Below, piece by piece: positions 7,812-15,420 of a stretch of DNA of 50,141 bases (position 1 is the first letter of the stretch; every line of letters begins with the position of its first letter). The DNA comes from Bacteroidia bacterium. GTDB taxonomy: Bacteria; Bacteroidota; Bacteroidia; J057. Where the stretch lies: assembly GCA_030430575.1 (NCBI GenBank), contig JAUIKF010000060.1:1-50141 (forward strand), in the 5' to 3' direction. The position numbers and the translations under genes are program-made. The notes under the pieces were generated by a model. It searched no databases and had not been told where the DNA came from. It saw only the letters and a program-made list of their open reading frames with translations.

Positions 7812-10268
7812 TTAAATAATTTGTTGAGTTCTAATTTCTAATTCTGCCCAGCGGGACGCCAGGTTGAGGAGGTCAAGGAAATTGTGGTTTGGCGAGGCCG
7901 TATGATGGGTGCCAAATTTTCCCGTAAAGGCTCCTTTCTTTAGTTGTTCCAGCTTTTCGCGGACACCAAGGTCCTTTTGTGTCTTGGCGAAGCGCGCAAA
8001 GTCATAAGCCATCTTCCACCGCCAGCTCTCTGTCAGATCCTTTTGTTTTGCCTGCTGCGCATCATAATGGTGGGAACGAATCCTGCCTAGCAGGCTTCGA
8101 CTGACCTTTTGCTCGCCTGGCCCATCAATCAACTCTACTAACAACTTTTTCAGTTCCTCAACCAAGGTATATTCATGGTCCCAGTTGAGTGCCAATCCCA
8201 AAAAGCAAAAAGCGTTTTTCTCCTTAATAGCTTTAGGGTCCCCAGGAGTATGGTGATAGCTATGACCTTTAGCCGCTTCTTCAGCTTCTTTGGCTTCTTC
8301 AGCCCCTTTGCTGATGGGGTATTTGGGCGTGACAATGGCCATGCCACCAGACAAGGAAAGGTATTCGTTTTGGCAAGTCCATTTGGCAAATCCTTCTTTG
8401 ATCTTTTGGGCAAAAGTGATGAGTAAATCCCATCTCCCCACCAAAAACAGGTCGTCACCCCCAGAATAAAGGATCTGCGTTTTTTCCTTAAAATCAGGGT
8501 CATCTGCCCAAATCTGATTCAAATAGCCTTTGAAAAACCAATCTAAATTCCTGCTCAGGCAGCTATAGCGTGCAAAGTTCTTTTTGCTCGCATGCATGCC
8601 TTGTATAATGGTTCTTCCCAAGGAATCTACATCCATCCTTAAGACCCCCAAGCGCGAAAAAGCAGATTTTTCCTCGTCACGACCTTCGTCTTCATCTGGA
8701 CGACCTGCTAGGTGATTAAAAGTCCGAGGTTCCTTCTTATCATTTGTTGGATATTGATTTCCACCATAGAAGGTAAATCCCCAATTGGGGTTGGAAATGT
8801 TTGGGAGCCTGTCGTCTGCTAAGCCTGGATTGAAGGTTTGGACGCTGCATTCCGCAGGAAGCCCAGCAGCAAGGTGCTGGTTGTCTTCGTTCAGTAGATA
8901 ATAATAATGTTTTATTGTTGGGGGAATAAAGCAATATGCGTTTTTGAGGATAGGCTGCTTTTTCCAAGACGAAACCAATACAGTGGTTTGCCAGAGCTTT
9001 TTACCCAAATCTATTTGAGCGGCTGTATCCTGGTGCACAAGTAGAGGTTCTGTAGCATCTTCATCGGATCTATCTTCGTGCTTTCCATCTGGGATTTCCT
9101 CTCCCGTAATCACGTCACGAACGGCTTCCCCACCTTTCCCTTGTGGCCCAAAGAATTGCTCATATTGATTGACCATCTGGGCTGCATAGCGCTGCCGCTT
9201 CTTTTTGCCTGAAATATTCCCCAACGTTCTCCATACTTCGCCTATATTTTGCGCAAAGACTTCGTCAGATGTAAATGCCTGCCAGCCCAGCGCGAGGTAG
9301 AGATCGGCCTTATGTGCTTCAAAAAAGGATTCATTGAGTTGGGTGGAGAGTGCTTGGAGCTTTTGCTGATTCGCTTCCGTATCTGCCGCCAATACATAAA
9401 ATCCACCGCCAGAAGCATAGACCACTTGTGCCCTCGGCAATTCCAATTCTCGCAACAGGTATTTCAACACAGCATCTGCCAATAATTGCAGGTAAAAGGA
9501 ACGTCCCTTGAGGTTCTTTGCTGCGTATTTGCTCAGGATGTCATAGATATAGGTTTGTATACCCGAAATGTCCCCACTCACTAGGAGAAAACGCTCCTCT
9601 TGGGCATCTTCTAAGGCAAGGTTAAACGCAGCCGTTGTCTTTAGGTGGTCAAATAAGGAGACATCTGTTAATCCCGACAGGACACTAGGGACAGTATGCG
9701 TATGTCGCTCTAGCAGAGATAATAAGCTATCGAGAAAGGAATCAACGCCCTTTGGAGAAGTTTGAAGCTGGGCAAATGCCGTTTCAAATGCTTGCCATCT
9801 ATGGGGCCATTTGGGGGTTGGGAGTTCCGAGTGCTTTTTTGGAAAAAAAGCACTTGATAAGGTGAGTTCTTGAGCTGGGAGGGCATATTGTGGGATGAAA
9901 TTATCATTTACCTCTTTGACTAAAGACTCAAAGATGGAACCCACATGTTGCTGCTGGGATATGTCTCTTGGTACCGTTTGGGGCAGTTCCACGCCCCTAG
10001 CCAGCGAGATGGCGCGGTTCAGTTGCTGAGCTGAAGACGTTTCAGATCGGGCAAATGTAAGGACACTAGCCTGCAATTGCTGGAAGTCCTCAGGGTCTTC
10101 AAATAGCTTCGAAAGCACCGCTTTTTGCGCATCTATAAACGCAGCGGAGGCTTCAGCGATGGTGGCATAGCTAGCACGCGCAGCAGGGTCCTTGGCCAGC
10201 AGGTGAAATTCACCGATGCCATGTAATAAGCCCGCGAGGTAGCTATTAAGTCTGTTTGTATTCATCAT
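7812..10268 (-). CDS. csm1: Cas10/Csm1, large subunit with intact cyclase and degenerate HD motif
   Basis: An 818-residue large subunit of the type III-A effector. Two palm domains are visible. The first carries LVSGDISGIQTYIYDI near residues 228-243. The second carries YSGGDDLF, with GGDD at 603-606, the active site that makes cyclic oligoadenylate from ATP. Near the N-terminus the family expects LLHDIGKF; here the sequence is LLHGIGEF, with H16 kept and the aspartate replaced by G17. ssDNA cleavage by the HD domain is therefore probably lost. Two methionines begin the protein; either may be the start. The gene follows cas6 after 2 bases. Long charged inserts lie between the palms. Confidence 0.96.
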   Translation of the reverse strand: MMNTNRLNSYLAGLLHGIGEFHLLAKDPAARASYATIAEASAAFIDAQKAVLSKLFEDPEDFQQLQASVLTFARSETSSAQQLNRAISLARGVELPQTVPRDISQQQHVGSIFESLVKEVNDNFIPQYALPAQELTLSSAFFPKKHSELPTPKWPHRWQAFETAFAQLQTSPKGVDSFLDSLLSLLERHTHTVPSVLSGLTDVSLFDHLKTTAAFNLALEDAQEERFLLVSGDISGIQTYIYDILSKYAAKNLKGRSFYLQLLADAVLKYLLRELELPRAQVVYASGGGFYVLAADTEANQQKLQALSTQLNESFFEAHKADLYLALGWQAFTSDEVFAQNIGEVWRTLGNISGKKKRQRYAAQMVNQYEQFFGPQGKGGEAVRDVITGEEIPDGKHEDRSDEDATEPLLVHQDTAAQIDLGKKLWQTTVLVSSWKKQPILKNAYCFIPPTIKHYYYLLNEDNQHLAAGLPAECSVQTFNPGLADDRLPNISNPNWGFTFYGGNQYPTNDKKEPRTFNHLAGRPDEDEGRDEEKSAFSRLGVLRMDVDSLGRTIIQGMHASKKNFARYSCLSRNLDWFFKGYLNQIWADDPDFKEKTQILYSGGDDLFLVGRWDLLITFAQKIKEGFAKWTCQNEYLSLSGGMAIVTPKYPISKGAEEAKEAEEAAKGHSYHHTPGDPKAIKEKNAFCFLGLALNWDHEYTLVEELKKLLVELIDGPGEQKVSRSLLGRIRSHHYDAQQAKQKDLTESWRWKMAYDFARFAKTQKDLGVREKLEQLKKGAFTGKFGTHHTASPNHNFLDLLNLASRWAELEIRTQQII

Positions 10269-10270
10269 AA

Positions 10271-10966
10271 TTAGGCTTCTGCGATGATGGGTTGATTGTG
10301 CCTTTTGGGCCTTTTGATAACACCATATCCTACCGATACTCCTTTCCCAAGGCCCAAGCCTTCAGGAAGGAATACATTGGTACTGAACCGCACGGGGAAC
10401 CCGATAAAAGGAATGCCTTTGAGGCGCACCTTATGAGCTTCTCCAAGGTCCTTGATCCAAACCGTTACTTGTTTTTCTATGTACCAGTCGATTCCTTTGG
10501 CAAATGACAGAATATTGCCAACCAGCTTCTTTTCCAGAAAAGTAATCTGGTCGACTAGGCTGTCCAATTCCATATACTCGGGATAGGTCTTTTGATTCAG
10601 CGCAATCCAGTTATACATCTGATAGGTGAACTGCTGATTCCACACCTGCATATTAAACTGGTTCATATCCAGCCGTTCGATCTCCATATTCAGCGTCCGA
10701 CCACTGATATCAATCGACCAATCCCGTTTTTCAAAAAACTTATACACCTGCTCCATCCCCTCTCCCACGCACACGATAGCAGGCTGACGCCCCAGTCGCT
10801 TATATTGGATCAGCGGATAGCGATAGCGAAACCCATCGCCGAGGTGGTTGTGAAAAAGGAAGTTTTCAAAGCCCGCTTTTCGGGCGATCGCACCGCGAAA
10901 AGCAGGAATCTCATGACCGGCCACTTCGCCGTCAAAAGTTACTTTTAAGACTTTGATTTTTTTCAT
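10271..10966 (-). CDS. cas6: Cas6 crRNA-processing endonuclease
   Basis: This 231-residue protein should cut the repeat RNA to release crRNAs with an 8-base 5' handle. Its N-terminal half has FRGAIA and LFHNHLGDGFRYRYPLIQYKR-like text, as in the Bacteroidota Cas6 type. Its C-terminus carries the glycine-rich loop GLGLGKGVSVGYGVI expected of Cas6 RAMP folds. Histidines in the FHNH segment are candidate catalytic residues, but I cannot assign them. It is the first gene of the operon; its 144-base upstream gap holds three palindromes. Confidence 0.9.
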   Translation of the reverse strand: MKKIKVLKVTFDGEVAGHEIPAFRGAIARKAGFENFLFHNHLGDGFRYRYPLIQYKRLGRQPAIVCVGEGMEQVYKFFEKRDWSIDISGRTLNMEIERLDMNQFNMQVWNQQFTYQMYNWIALNQKTYPEYMELDSLVDQITFLEKKLVGNILSFAKGIDWYIEKQVTVWIKDLGEAHKVRLKGIPFIGFPVRFSTNVFLPEGLGLGKGVSVGYGVIKRPKRHNQPIIAEA

Positions 10967-10996
10967 ACTACTTGTTGTTATGTAATTGATAGTCAG

Positions 10997-11095
10997 CTTC
11001 TTATCATAAGAAGTCGGTTTGAGAAAAAGACATACGAACCCTATGGTAGCAGGCAGCTGCTACACTCAATTTTTAGTGCACTATATCAATTGATA
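10997..11095 (-). promoter_or_regulatory. Palindrome cluster upstream of the cas operon
   Basis: Three inverted repeats lie between cas6 and the small HTH gene: CTTCTTATCATAAGAAG (10997-11013, perfect), GTAGCAG/CTGCTAC (11046-11063, 4-base loop) and TATCAATTGATA (11084-11095, perfect). They sit where the cas operon promoter must be and are candidate operators. I did not find a clear TAnnTTTG box. Confidence 0.45.
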
Positions 11096-11110
11096 GGTCT
11101 TTCAATGTAT

Positions 11111-11428
11111 TTAAAATTTTTCGTTTGTCAAAATAAATTTATCCTTATGATCCTTCAGTACATTCCAGATGGTATTGGGGTGAAGCCCATATTTTTGAGC
11201 AAGCATTTGCACACGTTCTGTCTTGTTTTTTCCCAAGAATTGGGATTCCATCATCCGGTATTCTTGCAGTAAGACAAAATGCTTAATCGTAGCTTCTGAG
11301 ATCATTTCAAGGGTCAAAAGGAAATCCAAGAAATTGGCGGAATTCCCTGAAAAAGCCTTCTCCACACAGTACTGCCTGAATTGTCCAAAAACGTGATGTA
11401 TAAATGCTTCTCTTATATCGTGTTTCAT
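11111..11428 (-). CDS. Small helix-turn-helix protein upstream of the cas operon
   Basis: A 105-residue basic, helical protein that I do not recognise as a named family. The C-terminal part, RVQMLAQKYGLHPNTIWNVL (about 72-91), reads as a helix-turn-helix with GLHPNTI at the turn. The N-terminal 60 residues are rich in aromatic and aliphatic residues (HVFGQFRQYCVEKAF, FLDFLLTLEMI) and may form a dimerisation or ligand-binding bundle. It is co-directional with the cas genes, and the gap to cas6 holds three palindromes. A role as an array or operon regulator is an inference from position only. Confidence 0.6.
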   Translation of the reverse strand: MKHDIREAFIHHVFGQFRQYCVEKAFSGNSANFLDFLLTLEMISEATIKHFVLLQEYRMMESQFLGKNKTERVQMLAQKYGLHPNTIWNVLKDHKDKFILTNEKF

Positions 11429-11576
11429 CTGTCGTGTTTCATCATTTTAGAAGCAAGGTATGAGAGGTCTGTGGTAGAAGCCAAGGACAGGATTTGCAAT
11501 TTGTCTCATTTTATTTTTTTGTCTTTAAAAATACAGAACTATGACATGGTTGATGTTTTAAGCTAATCCATAAGAG

Positions 11577-11740
11577 GTCATTTCGACGACCTGAGGCTTT
11601 GCGAGGGGAGGAGAAATCTACCATGATCTTTTGTAATGGTTGCCTATGTTCTTTCATGCGCGCTTCGAATAGGCTGTTAGACCACTCTGTTGGATTTCTC
11701 CTCCTCCCTCCGCAAAGCCTTCGGTCGTTGTCGAAATGAC
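11577..11740. repeat. MITE/REP-like palindromic element, copy 2
   Basis: The ends are GTCATTTCGAC and GTCGAAATGAC with GGAGGAGAAATCT / GGATTTCTCCTCC inside. The right half is nearly identical to the element at 7135-7283. It lies in the 386-base gap between the small HTH gene and the helical-repeat gene; the rest of that gap (11429-11576 and 11741-11814) shows nothing I can support. Confidence 0.85.
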
Positions 11741-11814
11741 ACCTTTTATGTGAGTTGAAGTGCCTATTTCAGCAAAACTTTCTCTAAATTTGTCTCAATT
11801 AAAAATCCTTCAAC

Positions 11815-13260
11815 ATGCCAAAAACAGCCCCTTCTTTTTTGGAGAGCCTACTAGCGTGCTTAGGTCCCGGGGAAAAGCAGCACTTCCGAAAGTGGCTCCT
11901 CAGCGAAAGCAGGGGACGTCAAACGCACAGCCTCAGGCTTTACGACCTATGGATTGATCATTTACCACAAACCCCTCCCGATGAATTCCTCTGGACACAT
12001 CTATTTCCAGACAACCCATGGAATGCCTCCGATGACCTAGCCTTACGGCGTGTCAAAAGTCGCCTGGTTGATTTTCTGAAGCGTTTTTTTGCCTATCGCT
12101 ACTTCCGAGACGATGACGAAATGGGCGTTCATGCCCTGCTGAAACGGTGTCTTGAACATAGACACTATAACCTCTACCTGAGATTTCACAACGCCCAAAT
12201 GCGAAAAATGAATCAGGTGAAGGTGCGGAATGGGGCCTATTTCCGGAAGCGATTTGAGCTCCTCTCTCGCTATCAACGCTATTTGGTGCTGACCGATGCG
12301 GAAATACCAGCAAGCCTGATGGAGGACATTGAAGAAAGCTTTGACCTGTGGCAGTTACATGAGCGTTTATTTTTGGCGACGGCCCGATTGGGGCTGATCA
12401 TGAGCAAGAGTTTGAAGCTAAAATTCGACCTAGACGAAACCTATTTACACCAAGCGCAAACTTGGGCGACGCGGACCGACCTCCCCTTACTCAGCCTCTA
12501 TCGCCAGGTTATTTTGCTCAATACGCAGCCACCATCAGGCGATTTTCCTTTAGCACTAAATAGCTTAATTGCGGTAAAAGATGTCATCCCGGCTGAACAG
12601 AAGCAAAACTGCTTTCGCTTATTGCTTAATATTGGCATCCGCGAAGTCAATGAGAAAGGAGACCTCCCTGCCGCTAAAAATTTGCTTTCCCTTATCTTAT
12701 TGGGCATCCAAGAAAACATAGCGCAGACCGCTGAAGGGGAATTGTCAACGGGACTGTTTAAAGCAATGATAGAATGCAGGTTAAGAGTCGATGGAGCCTC
12801 ATCTGCAAGGAAACTCTTTTTAACCTATTCTCCATTACTCCCTAAACTGGACTACGAAGAAACGGCCCATTTCTGTGAAGCCCAATTCCTCCTAAATGAA
12901 CGACGATATGCTGAACTGACATCCTTTCTCTCAGATACCTCCTTCCATTCCCTGAATGACCAGGTTCGAAGTCGCTTCTTTTTGTTGGAAGCAGCTTATG
13001 AGTTGCATCCAGAAACTATCGACGTCGAACTCCTAAAGGAAGCCCAGGCGCTTAAGAGATTTCTAACGCGTCATATTGACCCGCTCAGCAAGCGATTGAG
13101 AAAACGCTACCGACAGCAAATCGGCTGGCTGATTCAATTCATCGAAAAGCGCTATAAACCCAAGCAACTACTTGCTTTGGAAAAGAGGGTGCGCGAAGAT
13201 GCGCACCACCCTTTTTCAGCTTGGCTGTTGGAGAAGATTATTGGATATAAAGCCTTATAA
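11815..13260 (+). CDS. Helical-repeat protein of unknown function
   Basis: This 481-residue soluble protein has no signal peptide or membrane helix. It appears all-helical, with leucine-rich segments every 30-40 residues, suggesting a TPR-like solenoid. The N-terminus (FLESLLACLGPGEKQHFRKWL) recalls a set of uncharacterised Bacteroidota proteins that begin with a similar helix pair. No catalytic motif is visible. The last 23 bases overlap the 3' end of the convergent secreted-protein gene. An upstream in-frame start is not needed; the ATG at 11815 follows an AT-rich leader. Function unknown. Confidence 0.75.
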   Translation: MPKTAPSFLESLLACLGPGEKQHFRKWLLSESRGRQTHSLRLYDLWIDHLPQTPPDEFLWTHLFPDNPWNASDDLALRRVKSRLVDFLKRFFAYRYFRDDDEMGVHALLKRCLEHRHYNLYLRFHNAQMRKMNQVKVRNGAYFRKRFELLSRYQRYLVLTDAEIPASLMEDIEESFDLWQLHERLFLATARLGLIMSKSLKLKFDLDETYLHQAQTWATRTDLPLLSLYRQVILLNTQPPSGDFPLALNSLIAVKDVIPAEQKQNCFRLLLNIGIREVNEKGDLPAAKNLLSLILLGIQENIAQTAEGELSTGLFKAMIECRLRVDGASSARKLFLTYSPLLPKLDYEETAHFCEAQFLLNERRYAELTSFLSDTSFHSLNDQVRSRFFLLEAAYELHPETIDVELLKEAQALKRFLTRHIDPLSKRLRKRYRQQIGWLIQFIEKRYKPKQLLALEKRVREDAHHPFSAWLLEKIIGYKAL

Positions 13261-13951
13261 GCTGCCACCCAAGCCTTCCCTTCCATCGAAGGTAATACAA
13301 GCCCTGGGAAAGCCCCACCAGCTCAAACTGGCCATATGTCAACAGACTTCCCTGGCGCACCACCTGCCCAGCCACATTGGCCAATTGATAGCCTTGTACC
13401 ATTTCTCCTAAATCGAGAACCGTGTTTTGCACTACAACTATCGTTTTGGGGCTAGATGATCGAATTTGGATACCGATCACCTGCAAAGAGATCAGGTTTC
13501 GCTTACCGATGTCTTCTATGACAATGATGATTTCAGGAACCAGCACAGTAAAACCGTATCCTGTACGTGGATCTTGACTCGGGCGGGAAAGGCTCACAGT
13601 AATCTCCCGATTGAGGGTGTCAAAGGTCACGTCTCCTGTCACTTGTCCATCACCATTGAACCAAGAGGAATCGCCATACTGTAAGACGATGTCGAGATCG
13701 GGAAAAATCTGATACCCTGTGTAGCTGTAGACCATTTCAATGGCATACACCTCCGTCAGGGGATTACTTGCAGTCCCGAGGTAGAGAAAGTGATCTACCG
13801 AATCGAGGTTGTTTGGCGATTCGGGAATTTGAACCACAGTGGGTTCGATTGATTGGCCTGCAACCGAGCCCGGAAATAGGCTCAGGAGGCAAAATAAGGC
13901 GCATAAGATGCCTGTCGGGATATGCATCCCGTTCATTGCATGATACTTCAT
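13238..13951 (-). CDS. Small secreted protein with T9SS-like C-terminal domain
   Basis: A 237-residue protein with an N-terminal signal peptide ending near SLFPGSVAGQS. The middle is beta-rich and resembles a cohesin-like or adhesin fold (YQIFPDLDIVLQYGDSSWF), which I cannot name. The last 60 residues (YQLANVAGQVVRQGSLL through LSQGLYYLRW) have the pattern of a type A T9SS sorting domain: strand, GQ turn, LSxGxY. Three methionines (1, 6 and 9) compete as start. A -7-like box lies only 7 bases before the first ATG, so Met6 (13936) or Met9 (13927) may be right. The gene ends convergently with the helical-repeat gene. Confidence 0.7.
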   Translation of the reverse strand: MKYHAMNGMHIPTGILCALFCLLSLFPGSVAGQSIEPTVVQIPESPNNLDSVDHFLYLGTASNPLTEVYAIEMVYSYTGYQIFPDLDIVLQYGDSSWFNGDGQVTGDVTFDTLNREITVSLSRPSQDPRTGYGFTVLVPEIIIVIEDIGKRNLISLQVIGIQIRSSSPKTIVVVQNTVLDLGEMVQGYQLANVAGQVVRQGSLLTYGQFELVGLSQGLYYLRWKGRLGWQLIRLYIQ

Positions 13952-13957
13952 GGTGTG

Positions 13958-13988
13958 AATAATTATTGTTTGCCCAAGTCAGTGCAAA
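13958..13988 (-). promoter_or_regulatory. Candidate Bacteroidota-type promoter of the secreted-protein gene
   Basis: On the minus strand TTTG (13988-13985) is followed 19 bases later by TAATTATT (13965-13958), close to the TTTG-N19-TAnnTTTG pattern. The inverted repeat CCAAGTCA (13974-13981) / TGACTTGG (14000-14007) overlaps it. Confidence 0.3.
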
Positions 13989-14159
13989 CGGACTGCCCTT
14001 GACTTGGCACACCATGAGAGGCCATTTAGCTAGATCGGTCTATCAGAAATAAAGGGTAGTCATCAGATTTTGATGGGGAGATCAAAAAGTGAGGCCGAGC
14101 TATCTTGAAAGAATCTCTGAAATCATAGGCTTGCTTATGTTTCACAAAACCATAAGGGT

Positions 14160-14223
14160 CCAGGGAGTTCCCTGGCAAGAGGCGAATCGTGACAGTTAGG
14201 GTTGACTGTCACAGTGGATTCGC
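14160..14223. other. Two adjacent stem-loops downstream of the XRE gene
   Basis: CCAGGGA/TCCCTGG (14160-14175) is followed by a compound stem. In the compound stem GCGAATC (14182-14188) pairs with GATTCGC (14217-14223), enclosing GTGACAGT (14189-14196) paired with ACTGTCAC (14205-14212). They lie just past the XRE stop on its transcribed strand and may end its transcript. No T-run is visible, so another role is possible. Confidence 0.5.
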
Positions 14224-14244
14224 AATCTTGCTAAACGCATACCT

Positions 14245-14466
14245 TCAGCCCTTCACTTCTAAAAGTTCTACAAGTGTTATTCCAAGCCCTTCACAGACTT
14301 CCAGCAAATAAATATAGCTGGGATTTATCCTGCCTCGTTCTAACCGATTCAAAGACGGCTGATCTTTGCCGATAGTATGTGCCAGTTCTGTTTGAGACAT
14401 GCCCTTGTTCATTCTGGCTCTTCTAACCTGTTCTCCAAGAATTGTTAGTTCTTCCTGCTTTTTCAT
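14245..14466 (-). CDS. XRE-family transcriptional repressor
   Basis: A 73-residue protein from the ATG at 14466 (MKKQEELTILGEQVRRARM). The helix-turn-helix spans most of it: MSQTELAHTIGKDQPSLNRLERGR is the classic Cro/CI pattern, ending LEVCEGLGITLVELL. The upstream ATG at 14490 would add eight residues that do not fit the family. It is divergent from the membrane-protein gene at 14672. A perfect palindrome (14495-14520) lies just 29 bases upstream of its start, so autoregulation and control of the neighbour are likely. Confidence 0.9.
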   Translation of the reverse strand: MKKQEELTILGEQVRRARMNKGMSQTELAHTIGKDQPSLNRLERGRINPSYIYLLEVCEGLGITLVELLEVKG

Positions 14467-14494
14467 AACCAAAGCAGGGTATTCAGGCACGAAA

Positions 14495-14541
14495 AATTTA
14501 TAACTGATCCGTTATAAATTAAATTATTATCGCTATATTTG
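14495..14541 (+). promoter_or_regulatory. Operator palindrome and -7 box between XRE gene and membrane-protein gene
   Basis: AATTTATAAC (14495-14504) and GTTATAAATT (14511-14520) form a perfect 10-base inverted repeat with a 6-base centre. TATATTTG at 14534-14541 matches the Bacteroidota -7 consensus TAnnTTTG on the plus strand. The palindrome covers the position where the -33 element of that promoter would be, which suits repression by the XRE protein. The predicted plus-strand transcript would have a leader of about 120 bases. Confidence 0.6.
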
Positions 14542-14671
14542 GGTGTCAACAAAACTTGGTTACCTGATGGAGACCTGGAGCAGAAGTATCTTTATACGGC
14601 TATCAACAATCGACTTATAAGGCTTGTCATGCCACAATAGGCACTATTAGCGGTTTGGCTCTCAGTCTTTT

Positions 14672-15100
14672 ATGAACAGTTCTTTACTTACCACCATCAC
14701 TACCATTGCCGAGGTAGGCGCACTCCTAGGACTCCTATGGCAACTTCTTCTTGGCCGCCGGGAGTCAAAAGCCCGCTTTATGATCGAGGTATACAACGAT
14801 CATGAGGATAAACTCAATCGAACACTTGAAGATCGTACTCGGCTTGAAGCGTACGCCAGAAAACGAGGCATAACCAGAGGGCAAGCAAGGGACAAAATCT
14901 TAGCTACCATAGATATTAATGATGCTTTCAAAAATTATATGATCTATAAAGGCAAGCTTGTAGGTATCGACTTAGGACAGCGCTTTATGATTGATGTTGG
15001 TGACCTTTTTGAGCAGGAACAAATCCAAAATCGCTGGAATGAAATAAAACAACTTTACCCTAAGGACTTCCAAGACTTTATCGATTCAAAATCCATTTAA
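14672..15100 (+). CDS. Single-pass membrane protein of an XRE-linked cassette
   Basis: A 142-residue protein with one N-terminal membrane helix (about residues 8-27, TTIAEVGALLGLLWQLLL) followed by RR and a soluble helical domain rich in charge. The end MIDVGDLFEQEQIQNRW and FQDFIDSK recalls the DUF6082/DUF4760-like arrangement of one helix plus a cytosolic helical domain, but I cannot confirm membership. It is divergent from the XRE gene and 10 bases upstream of the CPT-motif gene. A membrane effector held silent by the XRE protein is one reading; no catalytic motif is visible. Confidence 0.7.
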   Translation: MNSSLLTTITTIAEVGALLGLLWQLLLGRRESKARFMIEVYNDHEDKLNRTLEDRTRLEAYARKRGITRGQARDKILATIDINDAFKNYMIYKGKLVGIDLGQRFMIDVGDLFEQEQIQNRWNEIKQLYPKDFQDFIDSKSI

Positions 15101-15110
15101 TAACCAGAAA

Positions 15111-15326
15111 ATGAAACTCCAAAAACTATTCGAGACACCAGGTTGCAATGAATCATCATGCCCCACCATCTACCAGAACGAATCTGGTAGTTTTTTCATC
15201 CAAGGCTACGTCGTAGCCCAAGACAACCGCGAAGGAGCTAATATTCCCGAAGGCGAAGACCTTGTTGAAGTCCCCAAGGAATTTCTTGAGGCCTTTATCA
15301 AGCAGCAGACAGAAGCCGTCAGCTAG
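15111..15326 (+). CDS. Small protein with GC..SCPTIY and FxxQGYVV motifs
   Basis: This 71-residue acidic protein starts 10 bases after the membrane-protein gene and ends before a strong terminator, so the two form an operon. The N-terminus has two cysteines followed by PTIY (C13 and C18). After that come FFIQGYVV and a C-terminal VEVPKEFLEAF. The pattern C-PT-Y then QG, ending in a VEVP helix, resembles small actinobacterial proteins that also sit beside XRE regulators; this resemblance is from memory. It could be a metal-binding accessory or antitoxin-like partner. Function unknown. Confidence 0.65.
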   Translation: MKLQKLFETPGCNESSCPTIYQNESGSFFIQGYVVAQDNREGANIPEGEDLVEVPKEFLEAFIKQQTEAVS

Positions 15327-15351
15327 TTTCTGAGGCTATTTCCTTTCCAAA

Positions 15352-15387
15352 AACAAAACCACGCTGGATAGCCAGGGTGGTTTTGTT
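15352..15387 (+). terminator. Intrinsic terminator after the CPT-motif gene
   Basis: AACAAAACCAC with CTGG pairs with CCAG and GTGGTTTTGTT around an ATAG loop. This is a 16-base stem with one mismatch, 26 bases after the stop. The right arm is T-rich, and the stem could serve both directions. Confidence 0.7.
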
Positions 15388-15420
15388 CAAAATATCCTTT
15401 TCATCTCAAGAAAAATTACA

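Noticed and set aside
14160-14223. A tRNA gene as attachment site next to the XRE gene
   Set aside because: The stems do not make a cloverleaf and no T-loop motif is present. I found no tRNA or rRNA gene in the window.
14245-15326. Calling the XRE cassette a classical toxin-antitoxin pair
   Set aside because: The two partner proteins lack known toxin motifs and are divergent from the XRE gene; the evidence supports only a regulated cassette.
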